A stretch of DNA of 64,000 nucleotides from Amphritea balenae (GCF_003858655.1 NZ_RQXV01000003.1:186001-250000); one strand, 5' to 3'; shown: positions 51,986 through 62,909, counted from the stretch's first letter. Notes: generated from the sequence alone by a model not told the origin. A program made the numbers and translations.

Positions 51986-54661
51986 ATGTTTGCGAAGTTT
52001 TTTAAACCCCGTTGGCAACATAATAAAGCCGCGGTAAGAATTAAGGCTGTCAGTCATCTCAGTCCCGATAACTCTGACGACCAACAAGTATTGGCTCAGT
52101 TGGCCCGCCGGGACCAGAGTGCTGAAGTACGGCTAGCGGCTGTCACAAAGCTGGCAACGCCTGCCCTGCTATCGGAAATTATCAGTCATGATGCTGATCC
52201 GGATATTCGTCGTAAAGCGGCGGACCGGATCTGTAAGATCATTCTTGACCCGGCTTACACCCAAAGCCAGCAAACAGAATGTATGCAGTATCTTAAGGAT
52301 GACAATATGCTGGCTCATATTGCCCTTAATTGTAAAAATCAGGAACTGCAGCAACAGGCACTTAGCAATATTACCGATCAACACTGTCTGATGACACTGA
52401 CCATCAGCGGTAATAACACCCATCTGCGACAACTCGCTGCTCACCAGCTGGAACTTCCTGAGCTACTTGAACAGGCTGAAAAAGCGATAAAAGGTCGGGA
52501 TAAAAGTGTCTTTCGTATTATCCGCACCAAGCAGAACCAGCTTCAGGAACAGCTACGCCAGCAACAGACCACCCTGCAGCGTAAAGAAGAGTTGCTTGGC
52601 AGTATTGAACACCTGAGTCAGGCCGATTTCTTTCCACTTTATGCAGCAAAACTGGATGCCCTGCAGCAACAGTGGGAAAAGCTTAGTGAGGCAACCTCAA
52701 CATCTGAGCTAGATCAGCAGTATCAAGCCTGCATTAGCCAGTGTAACTCCACACTAGACTCTGAAAAACTACGCCTTGCTTCAATTGAGGAAGCCTTACA
52801 ACAACAGCAAAATTGTAAGCTTCAACAGGATGCCCTACTACTGTTGATGAACAATACGGTTCAGCGTTGTGAGAAACTACTTAATGGCGGAAATTTTTCA
52901 AAAGCAGATATCGAAGCCGAACAGCAAGCCTGGCTTAACATACAATCAGAATGGCAGCTGCTCGAACAACCTAGCGAACAAAATCAGTCTGCAAAACAAC
53001 TGGTAAAACAATATAACAAGTATATAGAGGCTGCCCATGCATGGCAGCTTTACTCAGAGAGTCCAATCTCTTTAGCAGACCCCGCACTTATTGCAGATAA
53101 CTCTGCTCAGTTGCAGAAACAGATCAAGTTATCAGATAAAACCATTGCAACGATTAACTGGCCTTCCGTCCTGACTAAACCAGAACAGTTAAACGAGTTG
53201 TTATCTTATCGGGAGCAACTGAAAAAGTTATTACTTAATATCTCCAGACAACAACAAAGTAGTTCAGATGATCTGGATAAACTGCTCTGCCAACTGGAAC
53301 AAAATCTGGCTAATGGCGAAGTAAAAATAGCGATCAGTGTAGAGCAAAAAGCGAATGCTCAGCTGAGTGAAATGAACGGCAGTACGCCAAAATCACTTAT
53401 TCAACGCTATAAAAGTCTCCATGCAAAACTAGCCGAGTTAAAAGGCTGGCAAGGATACGCCATTATTGCCAAAAAAGAGCAGCTATGTGAAAGCATGGAA
53501 GCCCTATCCGGCATTCAAACTAAGCCCCCTGTGCTGGCAAAGCAGATTCATAAGCTACAACAGCAATGGAAAGAACTGGATGCCAATGATCCGGTACATT
53601 CGCACGATTTATGGCAACGTTTCAAAAAAGCCTCAGATAAAGCTTACTCCCCGTGTGAAAACTATTTTAAAGAACAGAAGCAGCAGCGTGAACAAAACCT
53701 GGCCAAGCGCACACAGCTAGTCAGTGAACTATCGGGCTATCTCGAGACAATCGACTGGGATTCTGTCGACTGGGCCCAGATTGAATTACTTAACAGAAGC
53801 GCTAAACACGAGTGGAAATCCTATGCACCGGTAGATCGAACGCCGGGACGTCAGGTTCAGTCCGAATTTAACAGCCTGCTCAAACTCATGGATGGCAAGA
53901 TTAAAGGCCAGCGTGAGCAGGTAGCGATTCTGAAAAAACAACTACTGGAACAGGCTTCGCTGCTTTCTCAGTCAGAGAACCTGGCTCAGGCTGCCACTGA
54001 GGTCAAACGACTGCAGCAACAATGGAAACAAGCAGGCAATAGTTTCCATAGCACCGAACGCACTTTATGGCCGGAATTCCGTAAAGCCTGTAATCAGGTA
54101 TTTGAGCTGTTGAATCAGGAAAAGCAGGCGATCAGTAGCCAAACACAATCCGATGAAAACCAGCACGACATAGAAGCACTGTTCGATAGCTCTGGATACC
54201 AGGCTCTGTTCCGCCGAATTAATCTATGTGATGAACTTGAATCGATGTTATTGGATGGCTCTCTCGATCAGCTCGCTATGGATGAGTTCCTGAATGCCTG
54301 GAACAATGAAGAAGCAGCCGACAAATCGTTTGCCTTACTGATTGAAAAGCGATTTGATCTGTTACTTGAACTGGTTGCTGGCCGAATTGAAATGGACCAG
54401 TTACTTCAAGAAACCGAGCAGAGCCTGCGTCAACTATGCATTAGATTGGAAATTATGTTGGGCCACGACTCACCTGAGCAGGATCAGGCACTCCGCATGG
54501 AATACCAAATGGACAGACTTCAGAAAGCGCTGAGCCAGCGTAGTCACGGTTCCAGCGCAGAAGATCTGAAGAAACTTGAGCTTGAATGGCAATGCCAGCC
54601 GTTTACTCTGCAGCATGAAGCATTACAGATACGTTTCTACTGCCATCTACAACAAGCTTAA
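51986..54661 (+). CDS. DUF349 domain-containing protein
   Basis: Large cytoplasmic protein (891 residues) with an N-terminal HEAT-like region (about 10-150, AEVRLAAVTKLATPALLSE and DADPDIRRKAADR) followed by repeated coiled-coil-like DUF349 units marked by LQQQWKELDANDP and LQQQWKQAGNSFHSTE (W-K core with QLW/LWQRF). Very rich in Gln and Glu. Function unknown in the family; roles in stress or envelope protection have been proposed for some members. A terminator follows. Confidence 0.88.
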   Translation: MFAKFFKPRWQHNKAAVRIKAVSHLSPDNSDDQQVLAQLARRDQSAEVRLAAVTKLATPALLSEIISHDADPDIRRKAADRICKIILDPAYTQSQQTECMQYLKDDNMLAHIALNCKNQELQQQALSNITDQHCLMTLTISGNNTHLRQLAAHQLELPELLEQAEKAIKGRDKSVFRIIRTKQNQLQEQLRQQQTTLQRKEELLGSIEHLSQADFFPLYAAKLDALQQQWEKLSEATSTSELDQQYQACISQCNSTLDSEKLRLASIEEALQQQQNCKLQQDALLLLMNNTVQRCEKLLNGGNFSKADIEAEQQAWLNIQSEWQLLEQPSEQNQSAKQLVKQYNKYIEAAHAWQLYSESPISLADPALIADNSAQLQKQIKLSDKTIATINWPSVLTKPEQLNELLSYREQLKKLLLNISRQQQSSSDDLDKLLCQLEQNLANGEVKIAISVEQKANAQLSEMNGSTPKSLIQRYKSLHAKLAELKGWQGYAIIAKKEQLCESMEALSGIQTKPPVLAKQIHKLQQQWKELDANDPVHSHDLWQRFKKASDKAYSPCENYFKEQKQQREQNLAKRTQLVSELSGYLETIDWDSVDWAQIELLNRSAKHEWKSYAPVDRTPGRQVQSEFNSLLKLMDGKIKGQREQVAILKKQLLEQASLLSQSENLAQAATEVKRLQQQWKQAGNSFHSTERTLWPEFRKACNQVFELLNQEKQAISSQTQSDENQHDIEALFDSSGYQALFRRINLCDELESMLLDGSLDQLAMDEFLNAWNNEEAADKSFALLIEKRFDLLLELVAGRIEMDQLLQETEQSLRQLCIRLEIMLGHDSPEQDQALRMEYQMDRLQKALSQRSHGSSAEDLKKLELEWQCQPFTLQHEALQIRFYCHLQQA

Positions 54662-54702
54662 ACCACACCCTAAACAGCGTTACCTGTTTACTTGCAGACA
54701 CA

Positions 54703-54728
54703 AAAAAACCCGCTCAGGCGGGTTTTTT
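54703..54728. terminator. Bidirectional rho-independent terminator
   Basis: AAAAAACCCGC, loop TCAG, GCGGGTTTTTT, between the converging DUF349 and phbB genes. Confidence 0.9.
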
Positions 54729-54745
54729 AATAAGCTTTAATCAGC

Positions 54746-55495
54746 TTATGACATGTGCTGACCACCGTTGATAGAGAAGTCAGAACCTGTCACATAGCCA
54801 CAATCGTCGCTAGCCAGATAGGTCACTGCTTTGCCGATCTCTTCAGGCGCACCCAGGCGACCAACAGGGATCTGACGAACAATCTTTTCCAGAACTTCAT
54901 CTGGGATCTTAGCAACCATCGGCGTTAGTACGTAACCAGGGGATACAGTGTTAACTGTTACACCTTTAGCGGCTACTTCCTGTGCCAGAGCCTTAGTAAA
55001 GCCGTGAATACCTGCCTTAGCAGCAGAGTAGTTACACTGACCAAACTGACCCTTCTGTGCGTTCACAGAAGAGATATTGATTACCCGGCCCCAGTTTTTT
55101 TCCAACATAGGATTAATTACCAGACGGGTCATATGGAACATGGAGTCCAGGTTTGCGGAAAGAACTTCATTCCACTGTTCCCAGCTCATCTTACGGAATG
55201 TGCCATCACGGGTGATACCCGCATTGTTAACCAGAATATCAACTGTACCGCCAGCTACTTCTTGAACGGTCTTGATACATTCTGCACACGACTCTTCATT
55301 AGTTACATCACCGTAAGCTACCAGAATTTCATAGCCATCCTTACGCTGCTCTTCCTGCCAAGCTTTAGCTTTATCGTGATTACCGCCAGAGTTATATCCA
55401 GCTACTACTTTTAAACCTGCATCAGCCAATGCGCGACAAATAGCAGTACCGATACCGCCAGTACCACCTGTAACCAGAGCAATTTTTTGTGTCAT
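54746..55495 (-). CDS. phbB: Acetoacetyl-CoA reductase
   Basis: NADPH-dependent short-chain dehydrogenase that reduces acetoacetyl-CoA to (R)-3-hydroxybutyryl-CoA for polyhydroxyalkanoate synthesis. Cofactor motif TGGTGGIG (9-16), NNAG (90-93), catalytic Ser142, Tyr156 and Lys160 in YSAAK are present. The sequence VNAQKGQFGQCNYSAAK is characteristic of PhbB. 249 residues. phaA and phaC are not in the window, so the pathway must be completed elsewhere. Confidence 0.95.
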   Translation of the reverse strand: MTQKIALVTGGTGGIGTAICRALADAGLKVVAGYNSGGNHDKAKAWQEEQRKDGYEILVAYGDVTNEESCAECIKTVQEVAGGTVDILVNNAGITRDGTFRKMSWEQWNEVLSANLDSMFHMTRLVINPMLEKNWGRVINISSVNAQKGQFGQCNYSAAKAGIHGFTKALAQEVAAKGVTVNTVSPGYVLTPMVAKIPDEVLEKIVRQIPVGRLGAPEEIGKAVTYLASDDCGYVTGSDFSINGGQHMS

Positions 55496-55689
55496 GCTCG
55501 CGTCCCCTTTGCTTCTTGAGTTGTTCTGTTATTACGAATTTTTATTTTTATTAATCGTGTTTGTTATTACCAAGATCATATTATCTATAACCAATCCTGA
55601 TAATATGACTTTAGGTTTAGTAACCACACTGAATAGAAGTTGTTACAACCTGAAGATAACATACAACGTATTACAGGGATGTGAAACCC

Positions 55690-57018
55690 CTACAGACGGC
55701 GAAGATGGCGCCTCATCCACCAGAACGCTATTGCTGCAGTGCACATATTTGCCACCACAAATCCTATGAACATTCCCTGTAAACCATCCAGATAATTACC
55801 GGCACAACCTAAGGGAACATAGAGTATGAAGAGCCGGAAAATACTTATTCGCATCGCCCGAATAGGCTGATGCAGTGCATTAAAACTGGACGCAGTTAAG
55901 AATGTTACTGCCTGAAAGCCAAAGCCCAAAGGTACAATCAAAACCCACAGGCTAATCAGATCAACAACTTCATCATTATCACTGAATAACGCCCCTATAC
56001 CACCGGCAAACATGAGTAACAGCACATAAATAAAGGCCTGCCAAAGAAGTGCAAATTTCACTGCCGCACGATAGGCATCCCCTACCCGCGCGACATTTCC
56101 GCGACCAAAATTCTGGCTTATAAAAGGCGGCAGAGTCATAGAAAGTGCAAGGTTAGCCAGTAAGGATAATGATTCAAGTCGGTTGCCAACACCAAATGCA
56201 GCAACGGCTTCGGGGCCGTTGGTAGCCACAACAGCCGTCATGATAGCAGCGGCAATTGGCGTCATCATATTTGACAATGCGGCAGGAAAGCCAATCTTCA
56301 TCACCGTCAGCCAATGCTGCATTGCAGCAGAAATTGACTCAATATGAAGCACTAATAATCCTTTACGTGCATATAAATTAAGCAAAGCCAGACAAGCAGT
56401 AGCTCCCCAGGCAATAATACTTGCCGTTGCAGCGCCCTTAATCCCCATCTGTGGAAAAGGCCCCCAACCAAAAATCAACAATGGATCAAGGATCAAATTC
56501 AAAATGGATGATAGTGCCATGATCAGCGCAGGGGTTGTCGTATCTCCAGTTGCACGTAATGAACTGTTCGAAACCATGATCAGGACATAAAAAACAGCAC
56601 CGGCAAACCAGACCGACATATAATCATGTATATAGGGCAACAGATCATCCCCTGCCCCTAACAACCGGAACACAGGATCGATAGTAAGTATTGCCAGTGT
56701 TGCAATAACCATCATCAGCAGACCGGTTATCAACAAATTATCGGTGGTTAGCTGTCGCGCCTTGTCGCTGGCACCGGAACCGATCAGGCGGGCAATGGTC
56801 GCAGAGGTACCGATACTCAGGCCAATTGACAAGCTAATGATGGTAAAGGAAACCGGGAAGGTAAAACCTAGTGCTGCAAGCTGTTTAGTACCTAACTGAC
56901 TGACAAAAAAACTATCTACCACATTGAAAAGCATCAAACTAACCATGCCAAACATCATTGGCACCGTCATCTTAAACAGAGTGGGGCGAATCTCGCCATT
57001 AAGCAGGTCGGGCTTCAC
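55690..57018 (-). CDS. MATE-family multidrug/drug-sodium antiporter
   Basis: Twelve-helix MATE exporter. The repeated MATE pattern is visible: the N-terminal PMMFGMVSLMLFNVVDSFFV and the second-half PAALSNMMTPIAAAIMTAV. The start used is GTG at 57018 with an AGG 6 nt upstream and gives 442 residues (LLNGEIRPTLFKMTVPMM follows); a TTG at 57096 is the longer alternative. No operon partner. Substrate unknown. Confidence 0.88.
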   Translation of the reverse strand: MKPDLLNGEIRPTLFKMTVPMMFGMVSLMLFNVVDSFFVSQLGTKQLAALGFTFPVSFTIISLSIGLSIGTSATIARLIGSGASDKARQLTTDNLLITGLLMMVIATLAILTIDPVFRLLGAGDDLLPYIHDYMSVWFAGAVFYVLIMVSNSSLRATGDTTTPALIMALSSILNLILDPLLIFGWGPFPQMGIKGAATASIIAWGATACLALLNLYARKGLLVLHIESISAAMQHWLTVMKIGFPAALSNMMTPIAAAIMTAVVATNGPEAVAAFGVGNRLESLSLLANLALSMTLPPFISQNFGRGNVARVGDAYRAAVKFALLWQAFIYVLLLMFAGGIGALFSDNDEVVDLISLWVLIVPLGFGFQAVTFLTASSFNALHQPIRAMRISIFRLFILYVPLGCAGNYLDGLQGMFIGFVVANMCTAAIAFWWMRRHLRRL

Positions 57019-57363
57019 TATTAGCCTGTAGGGTAGGTCTGAGGAGGCGCCATAATAGCACTTATCTGTGCTGATTTTATCCCTTTCATCTTGCAATTAA
57101 ATAACAGTCACTTAGGATCCAGCTAATACGTCTTACTCAAGCTCTGCCAGCCCTGAAGCAGCCTATAGATCTATCATGAAAGCCATCAACGATAGTAGGT
57201 ATGTGCTTTAGTCCTGCCCCTGAGAGCGATCAACGCCATCAGGCATTATTCGGAGGTCCCTTATTTCTTCTTCATACCCTCCTGATAAGTTAAAGCTCTA
57301 GATATAATCAGGCCATAAGGAGTTTCATTAAAAGCGGCCTCCACCTTATTTGTATAATAAAAA
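57019..57363. other. Intergenic region
   Basis: About 345 bp between the MATE gene start and the DUF1329 terminator. It may include the MATE promoter and the upstream TTG alternative. No further gene is supported. Confidence 0.45.
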
Positions 57364-57384
57364 AACCCGGACCAGGTCCGGGTT
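57364..57384 (-). terminator. Terminator of the DUF1329 cluster
   Basis: AACCCGGACC and GGTCCGGGTT separated by one base, followed on the transcribed strand by a T tract, just after the DUF1329 stop. Confidence 0.8.
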
Positions 57385-57408
57385 CTGTTGATCAAAGCAA
57401 GGTTAAGT

Positions 57409-58719
57409 TTACTTACCCGATGCTCGCAGGTTTTGAACTGTCATTTTATTCGCAGGGGTCAACTCAGGATCAACAATACCTTTGAACTGACCTGTAGTGC
57501 AGTGCTGAGCCTGCATATCGATCATGGTAAAGGCATCATCAATCGCAACACCCGTACCTTTATTCTGTGGCAAGTGGTGATCCGGGTGTGCCTGACCTAT
57601 TGACCAGCTCTTCCACATATCACCTTTACGGTCATAGGTAATGTTACGTGGAATGGTAAATGTCTGCGCATCGATAAAGTGCTGACGCTTGCTGATCGGG
57701 TGATTCGAATCGACCGAAGCAGATTCAACCTCATACACCTTACGTAACTGATAAGTTACATTTGGGAAGCAGTTACCTTTACCGCCAAATGCAACCACCT
57801 GATATCCCTCATCATCTTGATGGGATTCACTATCCAGCACCATCTCATTATGGTTATACATAGGTACCAGCATGTTACGGGTACCTTTGAAGGTCCACTT
57901 CATATCTGAGATTCGACCGTTATAACCCTCAAAGTCCTCAATCATCACGTCTGATCCCAGGAAAGAATCGGTCACCTGGCCGGTGGACAAGCGACGTACA
58001 CGACGCTGGAAGCCCAGATACAGATATGCATTATCCCGTTTCAGGTCATCTTCAAACCGCTGAATCAGTAGCTGTGTATTCTTAACATCAAAAGGTTCCA
58101 GTACCTGTACGTAAATACCACGGAACAGATTCGATGGGTTTGGCGTAATAGCTGGGGTCGGATCCTGCTGAGTACGGTGGGTGAAGTTCAGGAAGTGGAA
58201 GTTAAACTTCAGAGTCCGCTCCAACTTACCGGTTTCCATGTTACGGAACTTCCAGTAAAACGGCATAATCGCTGCTGAATCACCCCAGTTATAGCCATAC
58301 TTGTAGTTCCAGGCCAGTTTTTCACCAGCACGAGGATCATCCATAGATGGTTCTTCCGGAAATGGTCGCCCCGCTACTGAACCGCTGATCTCACCCGGAT
58401 TATCACCCAGCTTTACATTGGCGAGATTCGCCTTCGTCGCGTCAACATAACTTGAATGCAGGTCAAACGAGGTGGTTTCACCTACCTTAATTTCAGTATC
58501 ACCGGCTTTTAGAAACTCATACATCGCCGGATCAAGAATCTCTTTAAACTGTTCAACATTCGACTGGTTAATCGTCATGCCCGCACTCAGGCCATTGTAT
58601 GACGGCACACCACTTTTATATGGGAAGAAAGAGTTTTCCACATCCTGATCTGTCGCAGCGATAGCTGTAGTCGATACCGCGGCAGTCAACGCCAGGGATA
58701 TAAACGTTTTATTCAACAT
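57409..58719 (-). CDS. DUF1329 domain-containing outer-membrane-associated protein
   Basis: 436 residues with a signal peptide (SLALTAAVSTTAIA, about residues 8-21). The body follows the DUF1329 family (LolA/LolB-like fold proposed): FRNMETGKLERTLKFNFHFL, TFKGTRNMLVPMYNHNEM, and WKSWSIGQAHPDHHLPQNKG near the end. It is cotranscribed with a DUF1302 gene 30 bp upstream. Members usually accompany an RND/MMPL transporter, as here. Function inferred as lipid or hydrophobic substrate handling at the envelope. Confidence 0.92.
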   Translation of the reverse strand: MLNKTFISLALTAAVSTTAIAATDQDVENSFFPYKSGVPSYNGLSAGMTINQSNVEQFKEILDPAMYEFLKAGDTEIKVGETTSFDLHSSYVDATKANLANVKLGDNPGEISGSVAGRPFPEEPSMDDPRAGEKLAWNYKYGYNWGDSAAIMPFYWKFRNMETGKLERTLKFNFHFLNFTHRTQQDPTPAITPNPSNLFRGIYVQVLEPFDVKNTQLLIQRFEDDLKRDNAYLYLGFQRRVRRLSTGQVTDSFLGSDVMIEDFEGYNGRISDMKWTFKGTRNMLVPMYNHNEMVLDSESHQDDEGYQVVAFGGKGNCFPNVTYQLRKVYEVESASVDSNHPISKRQHFIDAQTFTIPRNITYDRKGDMWKSWSIGQAHPDHHLPQNKGTGVAIDDAFTMIDMQAQHCTTGQFKGIVDPELTPANKMTVQNLRASGK

Positions 58720-58749
58720 AATTATTTACCTTCTTATAGTTATATTCGC

Positions 58750-60369
58750 TTAGAAGCTGTAACGAACAGACATCTGGAATTCGTCTTCCTGATTTGCCAC
58801 ACCTATAGGGCCGTTCAGGAAACGAGCCAATGGTTCGGTTTGATCAGATGGACCAGAAACAGACCATGGAAATTTCTTATCGCCGCCCTCTTTAATGTTG
58901 AAGCCAACGTTTACTTTCCAGTGATCATCAATCAGATACTCAACACTCGGGGCAATTGCGGTCGCTTCCGCACCAAAATCATGGGCGATAATGATCTGCG
59001 GGCTAAGACGGTTATTGACGTAGAAACCTTTGAACAGCAGTGTTGCTATCCAGTTATCCGCTTCATTTGGCATATCCACTTCATGATCAAGGATGTGTTC
59101 ACCGAACAGCTGGGTGGACACCAGGAAGGCACTACGGGTGCCTAGTTCAGGTATAGTAATGTTCTTATCAAACCCTATTACGTAGCGGAACATATCGGTT
59201 TCTTTGAAGCCATTAGTATCTCGTGGTTGCTCTTCACCCTGGGTGTAGGATGTTTCCAAGCGCCACACCGCATCCATATCCATTGAGTAATAGTCGATCG
59301 ATCCGCCGAGTAGATTTACCCTGGGAAAGTGAATATCAAAAATACCATCAGGAAGTGGAGCACCTGCACTGCGAGCATGAATCGAAGGTAGTTGCTGACG
59401 ATAATGAAGGGCATTCACAGAGAATGTAGCATCACCATAGACACCTTCCCATTTGGCACCAATCTGGGTGTTTTCCAATGACCAGTCGTAATCAACCACA
59501 TCATGAATAATCGGCGTTCCTGCAAATGGTCCAACTGCTAGCTCAGAGGAAAAGAAACACCCAGCATCCAGAATACGGTACGGCTGACCACAGGTACCCA
59601 GGTTGCTTGGGCGGAACTGATCAATATTCCATATAAACGACAGGTTAGAGTCATCAAAAATTTCATTCGGTCCCATGCGCCATTCAGCAGTTAGCATCCA
59701 CTGAGGAATACGAATATCTTCCAGCTCGTCATAGATATTATGCCGGGAGTAATCGACCGGATTAATTACATCCAGCACCCGAAACAGATCGGTCTTACCC
59801 CAGACCACCTGTTGTTTACCGAAGCTTAGATTAAGAATATCGCCATTATCCAGCTGTTTATCAGCCGATATATATAGCTCACGAATGAAGTCCAGCTGAT
59901 CATTAAATTCAGGGAACCGTGCTTCATTCTCATCCTGATCCATATAATCCTTCAAGCTATTACACTTTGTCGGATCGTTATCACAGGGAAATGGTGTACC
60001 TGGCGCAAGAATTACCGTTGAAGTATCTTCACCATGCCAGTTAGCACCCAGATAATCTTCGGTGGCATCTTTACCAAATTCACCGTCATTCAGATCATAA
60101 ACGCCATCATAGGTTGCCCGCAGCGTGCCGTTTATCGACACATTGCTCCACCCTTCGGTCTTTATAGACTTAGAAAACTCAGCCTGCGCCGTATTTCGGA
60201 ACTTAGATAGCCCGACACCGTCACGTACATAGGTAGCGTTCTCGACGAATCCAGCCCACTCAGCATCTGCCGCAACAACCGACCCGGTATAACCGGCCGC
60301 CATAGCGGTAACCCCAACTGCCACGCCTGCGGCCAGTTTATTCATTGTCGTTATTATTTTTTTCGACAT
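58750..60369 (-). CDS. DUF1302 outer-membrane protein
   Basis: 539 residues with a signal peptide (to about VVAADA, residue 36). DUF1302 proteins are predicted beta-barrel outer-membrane proteins. The N-terminal AEFSKSIKTEGWSNVSINGT, the LSFGKQQVVWGKTDLFRVLD motif and the C-terminal EFQMSVRYSF (terminal Phe, as needed for the BAM machinery) fit. It precedes DUF1329 and follows the MMPL gene by 72 bp. Confidence 0.93.
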   Translation of the reverse strand: MSKKIITTMNKLAAGVAVGVTAMAAGYTGSVVAADAEWAGFVENATYVRDGVGLSKFRNTAQAEFSKSIKTEGWSNVSINGTLRATYDGVYDLNDGEFGKDATEDYLGANWHGEDTSTVILAPGTPFPCDNDPTKCNSLKDYMDQDENEARFPEFNDQLDFIRELYISADKQLDNGDILNLSFGKQQVVWGKTDLFRVLDVINPVDYSRHNIYDELEDIRIPQWMLTAEWRMGPNEIFDDSNLSFIWNIDQFRPSNLGTCGQPYRILDAGCFFSSELAVGPFAGTPIIHDVVDYDWSLENTQIGAKWEGVYGDATFSVNALHYRQQLPSIHARSAGAPLPDGIFDIHFPRVNLLGGSIDYYSMDMDAVWRLETSYTQGEEQPRDTNGFKETDMFRYVIGFDKNITIPELGTRSAFLVSTQLFGEHILDHEVDMPNEADNWIATLLFKGFYVNNRLSPQIIIAHDFGAEATAIAPSVEYLIDDHWKVNVGFNIKEGGDKKFPWSVSGPSDQTEPLARFLNGPIGVANQEDEFQMSVRYSF

Positions 60370-60441
60370 CGTTAAATAACCCCTTCAGGTTTACTTGTTT
60401 TCAAAAGCGAGTAACAAACACAGGTATGCCTATGCGTCAGA

Positions 60442-62844
60442 TCAGCCGTGAATCACGCCGTCCTCATCTTCATAAGCTTCACAAATAAATTTCGGTTTAA
60501 AGACCAGCACCCAGGACGGCACTAGCAACATCGCGGCAGCACCATTAAGAATGACCATGACAGAGAGCAGCAGCGCCGCATCAGACTGAAAACGCAGGTC
60601 GGACAAAATAACCCACATCACAATGCCGGCAATCAGGGTAATAGCGGTAAAGCTGATCGCCAGACCCGTGGTACGAATAGCCGTTCTTACTGCAGCGGCG
60701 AGATCCCGCTGACGAACCATTTCAGAACGGATACGGTCCATCATGTAGATCGAATAATCGATCCCCACTCCGACCCCGACAGCGATAATAGGTACGGTAT
60801 TGATGTTGATACCCATGTGAGTCACGCCCATGTAGGCATAGGTCAGGGTAGTGGCGAACATCATCGCCATAAACATCATCATGCCGGCCTGCAGGGAGGT
60901 GTAGAAAAACATCACCATGGCAAAGATCAGCAAAAAGACTAACGGTAATACCCAGAGGTTAGTTTCATAAGCTGCCTCATTCATCGCCGCAGTAACACCG
61001 ATAGTGCCGCCAGCCAGACGAATCGTCAGGCCTTCGACCTTACCTTCATTTGCCTCAATCCACTGCTTGGCAGTATGAATTGCACGGCGAATAGTTTCTC
61101 CCTGATGGTCCTTATAGAAAAACACCAGGTTGGCGATCCGCTCATCGGTATCAACAAACTCGTTCAGCGCACCCGGGATCGGACTCGACATCATGTAGGT
61201 AAACATCAGACCACCAACATATTGCGCATCACCCGGGATCTGCATCCAGCGCGGGTCATCGTTATGCAATAAGCGATTTACCTGTTTCACCAGATCAGGT
61301 ACGCCTTTGGCGCCACCCACTTCGGGGTCCATCAGCATATGACGCTCCAGGTCAGCCAGAGCTGTCAGTACTTCAGGACGTTTGATTCCACCCTTTTCAT
61401 CAGTTTGAGCAACAATATAAAGCTCCTCTGAACCGGGAAAACTGTCATTGATGGCACCTGATGACACGTTATAGTCATGATCCTGATAGAGGATAGGCGA
61501 GCCGGGCTCGGATTCGCCAATGACAACTTTTGATGAGAAGAACCAGCCACCAACTAACAGCAAGGCACCGAACATCAGGGCATTTTTTGCTGCTTTTTCG
61601 CTACTGACCAGATCAGCACAAATGTAGCCAACATTGCGAAATAAGTTGTGTTTAACCTCATAGTTTTTTGGCTTAGGCAGCACCGACAGCAACATAGGTA
61701 CAGCCAGCAGTACGGTAATAATGATCGATAGCGCCCAGAGTGAAGCGTAGTGCGCCAGTTTGGTATTTAACGGAATCGAGCCAATCGCAATAAGCAACAG
61801 ACCGATAGCATCAGACACTACGCCTAAACTGCCCGGCCGAAACAGATTTTCAAAGGTAAGCTGAGCGGCTTTTTTATGATCCGCATGCTCATTTAACTCA
61901 AGATAATAACGCTCCACGATTTGAATACCGTGGGACATCGCCCGGGCCGAAATTAGGAAAGGTATGACCAGCCCCAACGGGTCAAGGTTGTAGCCAAACA
62001 GAGAGATGATGCCGATACCCCAGATGGTAGACACCACGACCGCCGCCAGCGGAATCAGTACACCGTAGGCTTTGCGGAAATAAAATATCAGCAGCGCAAT
62101 CATGATCAACGCAGTGAACATAAATATTTCGATGATCTGACCCAGGTACTGATAAGCCCAGCCCACTAACATCGGCTGACCGGTCACATGGATTTTAAAA
62201 CCAGCGGCGCCTTCATCAGCACGCATCTTTTGAATCGCTTCAAAGGTTTTTACATAGTCCAGCTGACCTTCATTGAGCTGCGCTTTGACCAGTGCCATTT
62301 TCATATCAGGGCTGACCAGCGGGCCATAAACACGGGGGTTAGCCACTATATCCTGGCGCAATAATTCAAGATCCAGCTCGCTGATCTCACCACCTTGAGG
62401 GTCGTAGTAAGATTCAGAGTTAACATTACCTTCCGGGGTCATCCAGACCTTGCGGGAGTTACGGTGAGTCACACTGGCGACTAAATTGTGGTTGATACCC
62501 GGCAGGCTATCTACCGCCTGGGTAACACGATGAATACGTGCCAACGCTTCATTACTAAAGATATCGCCGTTTTCAACCTCAACCCCCACTATGACAACGT
62601 TGGCGCCACCGAAGGATTCCTTAATCTCATTATGCAGTTCGATATAGGTATGCTCCTGCGGTAGCAGGTCGGCAAAGTCTGAGTACATCTTTACACCAGG
62701 AATCTGGCTGGCAAAGAATAGCGTAATAGCGAGAATCAAGCCGAGAACAACCTTAGGATGATGAAAAATCCGTTCATCCAGGTTATGCAGCATATGGGTG
62801 ATTTTATGGGATTGTGCAGATGCTTTATCAGACATATCCGTCAT
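60442..62844 (-). CDS. RND superfamily (MMPL-type) transporter
   Basis: 800-residue MMPL/RND exporter with about 12 transmembrane helices and two large extracytoplasmic loops. Helix-4-type VIPFLISARAMSHGIQIVER and helix-10-type VGVGVGIDYSIYMMDRIRSE are the signature stretches; GxGxGIDYSIY is a family hallmark. The N-terminal cytoplasmic part is short (NLDERIFHHPKVVLG). Cluster position links it to DUF1302, DUF1329 and YCF48 proteins, a set associated with transport of hydrophobic compounds (inferred). Confidence 0.93.
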   Translation of the reverse strand: MTDMSDKASAQSHKITHMLHNLDERIFHHPKVVLGLILAITLFFASQIPGVKMYSDFADLLPQEHTYIELHNEIKESFGGANVVIVGVEVENGDIFSNEALARIHRVTQAVDSLPGINHNLVASVTHRNSRKVWMTPEGNVNSESYYDPQGGEISELDLELLRQDIVANPRVYGPLVSPDMKMALVKAQLNEGQLDYVKTFEAIQKMRADEGAAGFKIHVTGQPMLVGWAYQYLGQIIEIFMFTALIMIALLIFYFRKAYGVLIPLAAVVVSTIWGIGIISLFGYNLDPLGLVIPFLISARAMSHGIQIVERYYLELNEHADHKKAAQLTFENLFRPGSLGVVSDAIGLLLIAIGSIPLNTKLAHYASLWALSIIITVLLAVPMLLSVLPKPKNYEVKHNLFRNVGYICADLVSSEKAAKNALMFGALLLVGGWFFSSKVVIGESEPGSPILYQDHDYNVSSGAINDSFPGSEELYIVAQTDEKGGIKRPEVLTALADLERHMLMDPEVGGAKGVPDLVKQVNRLLHNDDPRWMQIPGDAQYVGGLMFTYMMSSPIPGALNEFVDTDERIANLVFFYKDHQGETIRRAIHTAKQWIEANEGKVEGLTIRLAGGTIGVTAAMNEAAYETNLWVLPLVFLLIFAMVMFFYTSLQAGMMMFMAMMFATTLTYAYMGVTHMGININTVPIIAVGVGVGIDYSIYMMDRIRSEMVRQRDLAAAVRTAIRTTGLAISFTAITLIAGIVMWVILSDLRFQSDAALLLSVMVILNGAAAMLLVPSWVLVFKPKFICEAYEDEDGVIHG

Positions 62845-62909
62845 TCCAAAATTATTATTGTTAAGTCAGTGCTGTTTTAAAACTCAAAAGCTAATACAGA
62901 GCCGACAGC